From Hypsibius dujardini (lineage: Eukaryota > Tardigrada > Eutardigrada > Parachela > Hypsibiidae), in NCBI GenBank assembly GCA_001579985.1, contig LRSR01009335.1, forward strand, positions 1 through 49,246: a DNA stretch of 49,246 bases. Direction: 5' to 3'. Position 1 is the first letter of the stretch; every line of letters begins with the position of its first letter. This document shows positions 12,153 through 22,884 of the stretch, in pieces. The notes beneath the pieces were generated by a model. The model was not told the origin of the DNA. It worked only from the letters and a program-made list of their open reading frames with translations, and ran no database searches. Made by a program: the position numbers and the translations under genes.

Positions 12153-14566
12153 CAATACTGTAGAAACCCGATAACTTCAGGGGAACGCGCTCGGTTAAAT
12201 CGAACGCTCGATTATTTTCACCGCCCGGTACAGAAAATAACACCCGGCCCTATTAGCATTGCGCACGTGGCCATAAATCTAAGCGATCGGATTTCGAACC
12301 GCCCGAACACGCTAAGCGGTTGGCTTTAACTCTGATTGGGCAACTTTTTGGCCAGTGCATGCTCGTCGCAAGAGATCAATCAATCATCGTTGTCTTCATC
12401 AAAAGGGACACCCACAACTTCCTCTCCCACTGGTCCACTGATCTGATCTTCGTCGATTATCTCAGCTTTTACAAAGGACTTCCTGACGAGCGATGAACTA
12501 ATCTGGTACCAGGCGCGAGAAACAAAACCGATGAACTCTTGACGGCTAGGCTTTTTTAAGTATCCGCTCTTGGTGTAGGACTCGTGCGCGTTGCGCCATT
12601 CGTGATATTCCACCTTGATTAGCGACTTGAACACACTGTTAACCATTACGTCGAGAGGTTGCCATTTATGTGTCATGCCAGCTGGGATTAAGATCTGCTG
12701 CACATTTCGCTTCTCCAGAAGTTGAGCGCTAAAAAATAATTAGTAAGTAGTCAATCAAATCAATCAACTGTTTGTTTGCATGTTGAATTTGACCTTTCCA
12801 GCCAATCAAGGCAATCGATCATTGAAACGGATGCTGAAATAACCGTTAAGGTAATCAGCCAATCAAGCTTCGACAATCATACAGAGATGATTATTAGCTA
12901 AATCAAGTCAATCAATGGTTCCGGTTCATGTTGAAACAGTGAAACATAATCAGTCAATCAACCAAGCAATCACCAATTACCTTGAATCCATTTTATGGGC
13001 ACTGAATTGATCTCGGATCAACACGATTTCTTCCCCATTTTCCGAAAAACTCTTCTTGATGTATTCGTGATCAAGATCCTCGTTCCACCAGGCGCTCTTA
13101 GAACTGCACACTCTGACGTTTTCTGGCAACACAAGGGCCTTCATGCTTTTGTCTGACAATTTTCCCGTTTTGGCTGCTCCTTTGAACACGATCCAAGCAG
13201 GCTCCTTAGATCCGTCGGCAGAAATGGTCAAAGTGATGGTAAACCCCTCTTTTTCTCCGGGAGGCTGCAACCCTTCCACCTTTAAAGACAGGGAAGCTGT
13301 CTGTGATTTTGATCGCTCGATTTATTGATTAGCGAGAAGTCGGAAACGAAATGTCAATGGCGCGCGGAGGTGTGAGCAACGGCGTGTGTGACTGTATAAA
13401 AAACAAAAACTCGGCACGCCTCTGGCTTGCCTGCTTCGCACCGATGGGAGATATCGTTCGAGTATACGGAGTGACTAATCGGACATTAGTCTGATCCATG
13501 TTCTTGATGTGAGCCAGGCGGAGTCTCCGAAAGTTGATTTTCTCCAAGACTTCTTGGAAGAACTCGCCCTGCTGCGCCTATCGATAAATCAACCGCTAAA
13601 ATCAATTACGAAAATAGAAATAGTCAATAGACCAATCAACCGTAGCAGAGCGTGTATACTAATCAAACCAATCAATCCCATCATTAAAAAGCTGAAAGAT
13701 CAATCAATCAAAGGATTATAATAGCCAAAGTGTTATAAGCCAATAGGTCAATCAATCGAAACGACTGCGACCAACTTCGTTACAATACCTTATCTTGCTC
13801 ACTAAAAGAAGCTTTCCTCGAATCATGAGTCATGGCACGGTAGGAAAAGCTGAAACGTTTTTTAAAATTCAAAACCCAATGATTCGACGCTTTGAAGCTT
13901 GTGTACGCCAGCCGCTGAGCTATTTCGAGCGCTTTTTCTTTGATGTCGCAATGGCGCACAATCCGATATTTCGCTCTTTGAGAGCATATCCAAATGTTGA
14001 CTTCTGATTCCAAGACTGGATAGGAAGCGGGTCGCCTGAGACGAGGCTTGGGTGGAGGATTTTTTTTTCTAAAGTTCCCAGAAAACCATATCAATCAGCC
14101 AATCAAGGGCAGTAAAACAACGCACTATGTCGCGATTCTTCAATCAAGAATCAATCATAGGCATTGCAAGGTCAACAACCCCTCAATCGATCAATCAATC
14201 ACAGGCCGACGTACTTGAGCCAATGCTCCAGAGTCTTCAGCGGCACACCATCTTGTTTGGCGAAATTCGCTTGGGATAAATTAAAATGTTGATAGCGGGC
14301 TAAAATTCGTGTTCTCTCTTCTTCGGAGTAGCGATTGTACCTCACCATTGTTACGCAGAAGTCTTGTGCCAAAAATGATGAAATTTAAACCAATCAAAGA
14401 ATCAATGGCTGTAATTCCTTCGGAATTTGAATGTTGATGCAATCAACAATCAACAAAGTGAGTCTTGTGTCTCGACATTTGAAGCAATCAAGCCCAGGCT
14501 TTTCTTTACGTGTGTTCTGTTTAACCGAGCGCGTTCCCCTGAAGTTATCGGGTTTCTACAGTACTG
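12153..14566 (-). mobile_element. Complete Tigger/pogo-like DNA transposon (Tc1/mariner superfamily)
   Basis: A 2414-bp element bounded by inverted terminal repeats of about 47 bp that differ at one position. The left end reads CAATACTGTAGAAACCCG and the right end, reverse complemented, CAGTACTGTAGAAACCCG; both continue through GATAACTTCAGGGG to GCGCTCGGTTAAA. It encloses an apparently intact five-exon transposase on the minus strand. Near-identical ends and an unbroken reading frame argue for recent insertion. The TA target duplication expected for this superfamily is present on the right (TA after 14566) but not on the left (AG before 12153). The rightmost 8 bp, CAGTACTG, are self-palindromic and also serve as the left end of a neighbouring related element. 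Confidence 0.9.
12380..14348 (-). CDS. Tigger/pogo-family transposase (DDE, CENP-B type)
   Basis: Five minus-strand exons, 14348-14215, 14068-13789, 13577-13431, 13279-12981 and 12728-12380, sum to 1209 nt, 402 residues, with no stop and matching phases at every junction. Residues ~1-45 form a helix-turn-helix (NLSQANFAKQDGVPLKTLEHW) and ~60-130 a second, CENP-B/Tc5-type HTH (KALEIAQRL, FKASNHWVLNFKKR). The DDE nuclease carries the triad as D166 (NMDQTNV), D277 (LIRDQFSAH) and D313 (HKWQPLDVMVN), giving the DD-36-D spacing of the pogo group. An acidic C-terminal tail (DEDNDD) is also usual in the family. Intron 3 (13430-13280) appears to be GC-AG, with a CAG|GCAAGC donor; this choice restores both phase and the conserved GAKQ to EGFT region. 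The small intron-containing gene could produce active transposase, but activity is an inference. Confidence 0.88.
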
Positions 14567-14595
14567 TAAAGTCCAGACCCATCCGGGGTGCCTAC

Positions 14596-15092
14596 TAGAG
14601 GTGTGCAAACCGCACCGCACCGCCGCAAACCGCGCGGCGGTCCGCGGCGGTGCGGTTTTTGACTGCTCGCGGTCTGCGGTGCGGTTGCGGTTAAGAAGTC
14701 TGCGGTTGCGGTTTTGCATTTTTAAACCGCCGCAAACCGCGAAATATCTAAAAACCAATTTAATTGTGCACGATAACTCTTTCCGTAGTTTGCGCCACAT
14801 GGCGCGTCATTTGTTTACTCTGGTAAGTTAGGGTTCGTGCTTTTAGTCGGTTCGCAAGTCATTGGAGTCCATAAATGGAACAGAACCGTGCGTTAAACCA
14901 GCTGTTCCGATTTAACGACAATTTTGATCGAATCGAGCGGTTTCTGCGGTGCGGTTGCGGTTAAGAAAAATTTATCCGCGGTCAGCGGCGGTGCGGTTTT
15001 GTCAATTTCTCGCGGTGCGGTGCGGTCGCGGTTAAAAAATTGGGCTGCGGTGCGGTTTGCGGATTGATTTTTTTTAACCGTGCACAGCTCTA
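14596..15092. mobile_element. hAT-type MITE (497 bp) with 8-bp target duplication
   Basis: Terminal inverted repeats TAGAGGTGTGCA and, at the other end, TGCACAGCTCTA (reverse complement TAGAGCTGTGCA; one mismatch in 12). The element is flanked by a perfect 8-bp direct repeat GTGCCTAC at 14588-14595 and 15093-15100, the size hAT transposases produce. The interior is rich in GCGGT/ACCGC words arranged as inverted repeats and has no transposase, so the copy is non-autonomous. It was inserted into the deleted Tigger-like element. Confidence 0.95.
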
Positions 15093-15282
15093 GTGCCTAC
15101 GTCATCACACAGTAAACATCGACCGTTTTGATTGATTGCAGAGATGTGCGAACCACAAGACCGCATCTGTCGATTGATTGATTGTGTAAGAGTTCACAGT
15201 TACAGTTTTCATCCTTCCTTTTTGCGGTCGATTCATTGAGTCGTTCTCGTTTTTTGCGTTTTCTTTAATATTTTTAATAAAA

Positions 15283-15363
15283 ATGGGTCGTCGTAATCGC
15301 TGCACCGAAGAAGAAAGAAAAAGGACCCTTGATCGCTTCCGCCGTTCAAATTCGATTGATCGA
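15283..15363 (+). pseudogene. N-terminal remnant of a Tigger-like transposase
   Basis: The frame begins MGRRNRCTEEERKRTLDRF, which parallels the start of the complete transposase (MVRYNRYSEEERTRILARY) in length and spacing. Similarity stops after about 23 residues; the frame then runs through a poly-G tract into the right terminal repeat. It lies in the sense expected for the element 14559-15457 and is a deletion product with no nuclease domain. Confidence 0.8.
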
Positions 15364-15457
15364 TTGAAGCATAACAGTTGTTTTGGCCCACCGGGTCGAT
15401 TTATTGGGGGGGGGGGTTCAAAAAGTATCCCGGATGGGTCGGGACTTTACAGTAATG

Positions 15458-16000
15458 TGGGTAAGAGCAAAACGACAATCCAGCAATCAATCCCAGCAAA
15501 CAACCACTATAGGTACGTGAGCGGAGTCCATTGAAAAACTCAGAACTTGTCCATGGCGTAGTTTGCGTCTTACGAAATCATGAAAGATTGATTTTTAAAA
15601 GAAAGTACAAACTCAGTTAAAATACTGTTTAATTCGGGCCTTTTATCGTGGACGAGCCAATGAGGCAATAAATACCAAGTGCTTAAGGTACTGCAGCGGT
15701 AAGCCACGCCTTCCTCTCAACCCAGCGCCCCAACTCGACCCCCAACAGAAACTTTGCGCTGCAGTTCCCACTTCAACCCTCCAGATATGAACAAGTTTGG
15801 TAATACCCACACGAAACCTCCTCTTAGGCCGTAAAATCCACCACTTTTTTAAATTGACCAATTGAATCATAAATTCCTCCGACCCACCGGCACGGAGGCA
15901 GAACCTGGATCTAGCTGATTACCTTGGCCTCATCGTCTTCGCCTGCGATCTCACCGTTGAGGACGTTTTTTTTGCCTACGTCATTTCACGCTGTTGGAAA
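15458..16000. other. Stretch between the transposon cluster and the USP gene
   Basis: No gene is recognised. A minus-strand frame (15870-15643) of 75 residues is Trp/Arg-rich (KKWWILRPKRRFRVG) and looks more like repeat-derived than conserved coding sequence. The last ~100 bp should contain the start region of the USP gene. Confidence 0.45.
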
Positions 16001-19000
16001 ATGGTCACCAGTCGGAGCGGCCGCAACACTGAGTCCCGCGAACGATCCACCTCGTCATCTGTAAAAGAAGAGCCGATGGATACATCTGAGCCAGTCGCAC
16101 CGGCCAGCCCGCCAGTTGGGCCGGAGGAACTGCGGAAGATCGTTGCTGAGGCTGCCCTCACCTCCATGGAGCCGGACGAGACCTGGTACCCACGTTTTGG
16201 TTCACATTGTTTGTTCACTTGCTTTTGCGCGGCTGCAGTAGTTTAATTTCTTTTATTTTTCAGGTATATCATCAGCGCAAAATGGTTTGATCAACTGAAG
16301 GCACATCTGGCGGAGGGCGCCTGGAATGAGACCACCAATCCAGGCAGCGTGGACAACAGCGAGCTGATAACCAAATGTGGGTAGAAAGAGTGCATTTTCT
16401 GTAGCACTACGTTAGTAAGTTCACAGTTTAGTGTACTGATGAGGGTTAGACGAGGAATGGGATCGCAGAAACAGTGGATGCAGACGTATCAAAGATATAA
16501 TGAATCAATCAATCAAGCGGTTATTTTAGATCGTTAAACATTTAAGCAATCAATCAACTAATGTTTTCTCGAACGTCATAAACATTTAAACAATCAACCA
16601 AATGAATGTGCATGCTAGTATACTCGCACTGCTTAATTACTAGGTTTTCTTTCCTAGTCCTTGATGGAATTTTTCTTTTGGGAATCTGAAATTAAGCTGA
16701 ATTATAGAACTGGGGAAATACAAAACATCGTATTTGATGTCTGCAAATTAGGAAATTATTCGCAGAGCTTGGAAGGAAAGCATTTAGTTAAAAGGATTGA
16801 TTGGTTGATTGATTGAGCAACGCCTATGGTTTCTCTGCAGTGACTATGACTTTGTCCTGTGACTTTCTGCAGTGTGTTTTTTTCCTTTTAGTTGACGGCA
16901 AAAACGAACTACGGGAAGGCGCCATCGAAAAAGTCGACTACGAAATCATCCCACAAAAACTCTGGAATACGTTGGTTTCTTTGTTCGGCGGCGGTGGCGA
17001 GGACGGAGAAATTGTTGTGCGCACCTATGAGAACTCTCTTTTTGAAATAAAGGTTTGTATTTTTAACCATTCTAGTCTTGTGTTGTGTTGGGATTGCAAT
17101 ACTTGCTGATGCCAATCACACAATGCTCATGAGATTCTCGGTCTCCATCGCAGGTGGAGACGCGACCTCTCGTGGTAAACTGCTGCCTGTATCCGGACAT
17201 TGTTAAAATTGTCCCCATCCACGTTAGCCGATCACTTCGAATAGGCAAGAAATCATTTCAAATCTTCCAATACTTTCCGTAATTGGTCGTTCTGCAAATT
17301 TTCCCTTTTACAGAAGAATGCGCTGCAATTCTTATGGAAAAGTTCGACCTGAGCCAGAAGGAGAATACCCGGTTCTGGGTGTTCTCCCCGGATGGCACTT
17401 TTGACTTGCGCGATGAAGATACCAAGAAGCCACTGAGTGATCTGGATCTTACGATCAAGCATGTATGGATTTTGTCAATGTGTGTTAATGCGCGCCTGTC
17501 CTCCTATTTGTCTCCTGATCAACGTCATCCTTAGCCCTTACTCCCTTCGGATCAGGCTGAATTTGTATTTTCTTCCGGTTTGGTCATTTCTTTTACTGCA
17601 ACAACAGCAATTTTTTGCAGCTTATCTTGGTGGAACAGCGCGAAGAAGGACGCGACGATTGGACGTTGGATGACAAAGTGATCCGTTCGCGCCTTGTTGC
17701 AGACCTTAAGAAACAGACGGAAGCGACTGACGCAGGGCCTTCCGACAAAAAAATCGTCCCTTACAACCTGCGGTCGCATTCGGACCGCCCTCGGGACATC
17801 TCCAGCGGCGGCCCGACTCATGGTTTGGTGGGCCTGGGAAATCTCGGCAACACTTGTTTCATGAATTCGTCACTGCAGTGTCTGAGTAACATACCGGAGT
17901 TGACGGCGTTCTTTCGAAGCGGCAACTACGAGAAGGACATTAATCCGCATAATCCCATGGGGCGGCAAGGAGACATAGCTAGGATCTACGCCAGTCTGGT
18001 GGATGAATTGTGGAACGATGACACTAGGACCTCGGTTTATCCTAACAGATTTAAAGTCAGTGAAAACTCGCTGAGAGAGCCAGTTGTTTTCAGTACCGGG
18101 ACTTATGATCGCACATGCCTGTAATATCTATACTAATTGCAGTCGACTTTATCCCGGCAAACCTCCTTGTTTAACGGAGCTCAGCAAGATGCCCAGGAGA
18201 GCCTGCAGTACATTGTCGATTGCCTACATGAGGACTTGAGTCGAGTGAAAAAGAAGCCGTACACCGAATACAAGGATCCCCCCGAAGGGACCACCGCCCA
18301 GGTTACTGCCGCTTTTTGTTGCTTGTTTACTTACACTTCGGAATTGTTTGGGAGCATAATGAATGTGTTTCGCTTAAACCTGACAGAAACACGCTGACGA
18401 CACGTGGGCGCTCTACCGCGGTCGCGAGGACTCAATCATCGTTGACCTCTTCCATGGGCAGATTCGATCGTCCATCAAGTGTCCCGATTGCAAAAAGTTG
18501 TCAGTGACGTTCGATCCGGTGGTTTACTACTCGCTTCCCCTCCCCACTAACAACATGAAGAAGTTGGCTTACACATTTATACCATATGAGACCAACGGCC
18601 GTCCGTCTGCCGTAAGTCTGCTCTGTATACCATAATAACACTGGACTTGATTCGTACTATACTAATCGTGCTCGTGGAATGACAAACTGTGTTGGCTCAT
18701 ATGATTTCTCTTTTTCTCCAGGAAAAGCTAATTATTTCGAAGAATTCCAGCGTGGAGGAGCTCTTGAAGAAAATATCCGAACAAGTCAGGGTAAACTCCG
18801 AATATGTAAGTTCAGTTCTGTTCCGTTTGAGATAATGCAGTCCGTACTTTTGGGTTGACTGGTGTGATCGTCTTTAATTTTCAATACTTATTGCAGTTGG
18901 TCCTTGTGACGCTCTATGAGCACCGCGTTACGCATGTCCGGAAAGACAAACCGTGCGATGACTTTTCTGATCGGGACAGAATCCTCGTCTATCAGACCGC

Positions 19001-20804
19001 ACAACCGCTGGAGGATCGAAAGTTTATTCCCGTGCTGGTGTACTTGCGGAAATTAAAGTGAGATATATTTCGCAGAGGCCCTCGTGGATAGTTCGGTAGT
19101 TTGGCATTTTGCAAACTGCCATTTGTCTTTCAGAGATCCGTCCAAGGTTGTGACTTTGTCATCCGGAAACGGAACACTTTTTGAGTACCCCTTCATGCTG
19201 AGTCTGCCAGCAGAAGGCCTGTTTGCCAGGAAACTCTACCATCTTGTCTTCTCCAAACTGGGGTACGTCAGTGAGCTTTACTAGGAATGCCATTAAAGGT
19301 GAGACTTTTATCAACGATTATTTGTGTTCTTAGGCGGAAACTTCATGCTCCGACTAAAAGCGGCGACGGCGTGGTCAAAACCGAAGCCATGGAGCAAGAT
19401 AACCCGAATGATGGTGAGAATCGACCGCCCGGAAGCATCGTCGTCAAGACTGACGACGAAGACGCATCTGCGGCCGAAGATGTCGAGCAGGTGCCCTCCG
19501 TTCCGGACATTTTCACCGTCAGTTCAATCAACGCGTATGGGAGCATGGAGAACCAGAGATATCAAAATGTCGCGGGAGAGCGTGTCACTTTTTTGCCCGG
19601 TCGAGAGCACTTTTTGTCCGTCAATTTTGAGGAAGCCGCTCTAAAAAAGTACTGGAAGGACACGAATGATATGGTAAGTTCACGCGCAAGGCACATGTCA
19701 TCATCTTTGGTGACGTCTGTTTTTCATTTGCTCAGCCAGCGGAGGACTTGAGATGGGCTGCTTCCGGCAATCGTTCCGGTCCGACTGACTTGGTGGAGCT
19801 GCGCGACTGTTTTCAGCTCTACACCTGCCCGGAGCGTTTGGGACAGGGCAACCTGTGGCGCTGCCCGGTGTGCAAGGAGGAGAAGGCAGCCCTGAAGAAG
19901 TTGGACTTTTGGCGGCTGCCAAAATATATGTTTGTGCATCTGAAGCGCTTTCAATACAGCCGATTCTACCGCGAGAAACTCAGCACCAAAGTCAAATTCC
20001 CGCGAAAGTAAGTTCTCATCTCACCTCCGCTACCGTCCATCTGAATGTTCTGGTAGATGGTAGATGGATATTGACTGGTATTCTGGTTGCCAAATGCTCT
20101 CATTCATCTTTTTCTCGTAGTGAGCAGTAATTTTTTATTAAAATTATTTTAATTATAACTCTTTCGGTTTTAGGGGTTTGGATTTGAGCGAGCTTCTGTC
20201 CAACCCGTTGGAAGTTCCCGCCCTGTACGATCTGGTGGCGATATCCTGCCACTCTGGTGGGCTGGGAGGTGGCCACTACTGGGCGGTCTGCAAGAATGCG
20301 GAAGACAATGCGTGGTACAAGTTCGATGATACTCAAGTCAGGCCGGCCAGCGACAGTGATATTGAGGTCAGCTTTTTGTTCCCAAGTGATTGAGTATAGG
20401 GATGGCAAAAGTAAACTAGATTCAAAAACTAGGTTTTTTAAGTTTCTGAAAAAAGCGAAACTAAAAGTTCTAGTCACTAAGGATTTAAGTGGGGAAAACT
20501 AAAATTAGTCAGCTACTATTGTTTGACTAGAACTAAGGTAGCAATCTTAGTCACTAACGAGACTAATGAAAATTCTTGTTCATTAAATTCTTGGTCCAGG
20601 CCTAACGTTGTTGATTGAAAAGCAACAAATCGTATTAGTTGACTCATTTCAATCTCTTTCCATTATTTAAATAGCAAGCTTTTCGGGACTTTTCCTATCA
20701 TTCTAATTTTTTGTCTGTAGAACGAGACGAATCCTTATATCTTGGTCTACCGGCGACGGACCGTCGGCGGTGGATCTGCCGAGGTCAACATGGAGGTGGA
20801 ATAA
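16001..20804 (+). CDS. Ubiquitin carboxyl-terminal hydrolase of the USP4/USP11/USP15 group
   Basis: Fifteen exons: 16001-16185, 16264-16376, 16892-17052, 17154-17244, 17314-17462, 17621-18055, 18143-18301, 18387-18611, 18722-18805, 18897-19057, 19134-19262, 19334-19673, 19736-20007, 20174-20366 and 20721-20804. They total 2781 nt, 926 residues, against ~960-980 in vertebrates. The cysteine protease removes ubiquitin from proteins. Order: an acidic/Ser-rich start, a DUSP domain ([13 protein letters not shown]), a first UBL, then the USP core. The Cys box is [18 protein letters not shown] (C312), the QQD-like box [20 protein letters not shown], and the His box [10 protein letters not shown] (H869) with following YKFDD. 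CPDC and CPVC form the zinc ribbon; exons 8-12 hold the inserted UBL and an acidic linker. Intron 4 looks GC-AG (AATAG|GCAAGA). Ends [10 protein letters not shown] plus a short tail. One such gene probably stands for the vertebrate trio. Confidence 0.95.
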
Positions 20805-21014
20805 AGTGGCAATGTTCCCAGCGAGGTGTTTCTTTCCGCCGGTTGTGGGTTTCGTTGATGGAGTGATTTTTGGGAAAGCGATGACTGTGTGGTTTTTTAG
20901 TGTGTATTATTAATCATTGCGTCTTGAAACCCTTGTTGCTAGATATTTTGTGTTACTGACGTGATGATCGTGAGTGACGAAGGAAATGCATTTATTTTTT
21001 TGAGCGTTGGCTAT

Positions 21015-21322
21015 GAAGCGCCCTGCGTTTCAAAAGGTTTTGAGTTTACGCACGATAAATTTGCTAAAGAGAAATTATTCCTTCCCAGCTAATTCATCAA
21101 CGTGAAATGATTTCTTCCTAGCTAAATTTGCTGAGCGTAAATTAATTAATTAAAAATCAAGCTGGGAGAAAACTAGATAATCATTTATTTAATTAATTTT
21201 TCCTTAGCAAATTAGCTGGAAAGAAATCATTTTTCCTTAGCAAATTAGCTGGGAGGAAATCATTTTTCCTTAGCAAATTTATCGTGTGTAAACTCGAAAC
21301 CTTTTGAAACGCAGGGCGCTCC
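21015..21322. mobile_element. MITE with ~53-bp terminal inverted repeats
   Basis: A 308-bp element whose ends read GAAGCGCCCTGCGTTTCAAA and, reverse complemented, GGAGCGCCCTGCGTTTCAAA. The match continues through AGGTTT(T/C)GAGTTTAC to CACGATAAATTTGCTAA with only a few differences. The interior is AT-rich and holds three tandem ~33-bp units carrying TTTTCCTTAGCAAATTAGCT. AT flanks both ends, a possible short target duplication. No coding capacity; superfamily unknown. Located between the 3' ends of the USP gene and NUDT8. Confidence 0.88.
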
Positions 21323-21367
21323 ATATTCTATAGTTGGCAACGTCGGTGTTGAGCTTTCTCGTTATCG

Positions 21368-22884
21368 TTATATCTCAGATCGTATTGTTGGACTGATGGA
21401 GAGTCGTCGATGCGGATACCGGTCCGGCACGAGACACTTCAATACCGTCTCAATGGTGACGGCTGTCATGCCCCAAATCGGTCTCCAGTCCAATTCCTTT
21501 CCGGTGTGGAAGACCGGCATGGTGAGGCGTTTACGGAAAGTGGTAAACCCATTGTGACGGCACAAATGATCGAGGCTGCAGAAGAAGATCTCTGCCACTT
21601 CGGTGGGATTCGGCCGGAAGTCAGCTGCGGTGACGTTGCCACAGAAGCCCACGACCGATGTGACTCTACCCTCACTGTTTCGAGTTGGCATGGCCGGCAA
21701 GGATGCCCAGACTTGGATTCGGTCTCGTGGGAAGCCAATCTCCTCTTCCGTTTCTCGGACAGCGGTCTCGATGAGGTCCTTGTCTGATTTATCCGCTCTT
21801 CCACCTGCAACATATAACGAATTACAGCTGCGTTTGCAACAGCTTCCGGCGATAAGTCGGACACCGTTTTCTGGTCTTAACATAGACCGCCTCCTACGTG
21901 TATCAATCAACGATAACACGCGGCAAAAATCCTGCGCTAACCGAGTTAAGCCATTACACTCGTTGACGAGTGGCTGTTCTACACAGTCCCGAGTTAAAGT
22001 GCTTAATTCGGTCAGCGCAAGGGTTTTGCCACGTGTGGATATCACGGTAACGGTTAACGGCCTTTATTACTGCTTCTAAATGTAAATTTTATTCAAGAAA
22101 ATATACATGAAAATAAAAGCTGCTTAGATCAATATTAAATAAAAAATGCAATTAAATTAATATTATTCAATCATTGATTAGTTCAAACCAACTAAACGTA
22201 AATGTTATCATAATAAATTTAAATAAACTAGAAGCTACCTAAAATAACAATAATTTAATTAAAATAGTTTATGTACTGTACTGTCGCGATTCTAACGGCC
22301 AGCTTAGCCCCGCCTCCCCCCGTGCAAGACTCTGTGACGTCACGGATTCAATTCCAGCCCGGCCGGACTCGGGGGTCGTAATTTACTGGTAGGGCCAAAA
22401 AACGGCCGTTAGAATCGCGACAGTACAGTACTGTTTTAGAAAAGTAAAATTAAAATCAGTAAATAATGCAGATACAAACATTTTTCTAAATCAAGCTTTA
22501 ATCATCAACCAACAAATCAATCAATGAACTGCCAGGATAACGAGACTACCGATCACCTGGAAGACTGATTTCGCCTCGATGTTTGTACAGATTGGCAGAT
22601 CGCAGGGTAAATAAAATTCCAGGAACCCCACTGATTACACACAACGGAACTAAAGTAGCATATCCCAGCGGAACGTCCTTCGTTTCCGTTGCGTTGCGTG
22701 ACGGTTTGGAGAAGGCAGCGAGACTGACTGGTCTGAGTTTCTGCGCCCGCTCTACGAATGCATCCTTGGCCGATGCAAAATTCCAGTCCTTACTGAGCGA
22801 AATGCTCGATGCGTTCCGATTAAAATAATTCCCAAATGCAGGAATTCGGGAGAAATGGAGGAGTGATGGGCGGAAGTGGTTCAT
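21368..22884 (-). CDS. NUDT8: NUDT8-like mitochondrial Nudix hydrolase (coenzyme A diphosphatase group)
   Basis: Two exons, 22884-22557 and 21804-21368, joined in phase 1, total 765 nt, 254 residues. NUDT7/NUDT8-type enzymes split coenzyme A and its derivatives into 3',5'-ADP and 4'-phosphopantetheine. The N-terminal ~35 residues (MNHFRPSLLHFSRIPAFG...) are basic and Ser-rich, fitting mitochondrial import. The CoA-pyrophosphatase signature HRGEISLPGG leads straight into the Nudix box GGRADKSDKDLIETAVRETEEEIG, split by the intron after the first of the two glycines. An Asp stands where the first Nudix Glu is, as is usual in this subgroup. The C-terminal WGMTAVTIETVLKCL is typical of NUDT8. The 752-bp intron carries two MITEs. 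Divergent from CCDC51. Confidence 0.93.
21914..22041 (+). mobile_element. Fold-back element, copy 3, in NUDT8 intron
   Basis: A 128-bp imperfect palindrome, starting TAACACGCGGCAAAAATCCT and ending GGTTTTGCCACGTGTGGAT, in the same orientation as copy 2. GCGCTAACCGAGTTAAGCCA is identical to copy 2 over 20 bases, and the other arm is AAAGTGCTTAATTCGGTCAG. It lies entirely inside the NUDT8 intron. Confidence 0.92.
22271..22433. mobile_element. MITE with perfect 28-bp inverted repeats, in NUDT8 intron
   Basis: A ~163-bp element. 22273-22300 and 22404-22431 are perfect reverse complements over 28 bp (core GTACTGTCGCGATTCTAACG). The right end extends outward to read CAGTACTGTACTG in reverse complement, so its first ten bases, CAGTACTGTA, equal the ends of both Tigger-like elements in this window. 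The interior contains TGACGTCA and GC-rich sequence, and no reading frame. It is probably a non-autonomous element that a Tigger-type transposase could recognise. Confidence 0.9.

Larger units (their letters stand above)
14559..15457 (+). mobile_element. Second, internally deleted Tigger-like element
   Basis: Inverted ends of ~28 bp: the left reads CAGTACTGTAAAGTCCAGAC then CCATCCGGG, and the right, reverse complemented, CATTACTGTAAAGTCCCGAC then CCATCCGGG, with two mismatches. Between them lie a hAT-type MITE (14596-15092) and the first ~25 codons of a related transposase (from 15283). The total is 899 bp, or ~394 bp without the MITE and its duplicated target. The left 8 bp are shared with the right end of the complete element, so the two abut or overlap at the palindrome CAGTACTG. 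The family differs from the neighbour after the first ten terminal bases. Confidence 0.8.

Noticed and set aside
14427-14831. 134-residue frame and its antisense partner across the Tigger/hAT junction
   Set aside because: The frames are made of terminal repeats and of the GC-rich palindromic interior of the hAT MITE.
21410-22079. Plus-strand open frames opposite NUDT8
   Set aside because: They are shadows of the NUDT8 exon and of the fold-back element; only the minus strand carries the Nudix motif.
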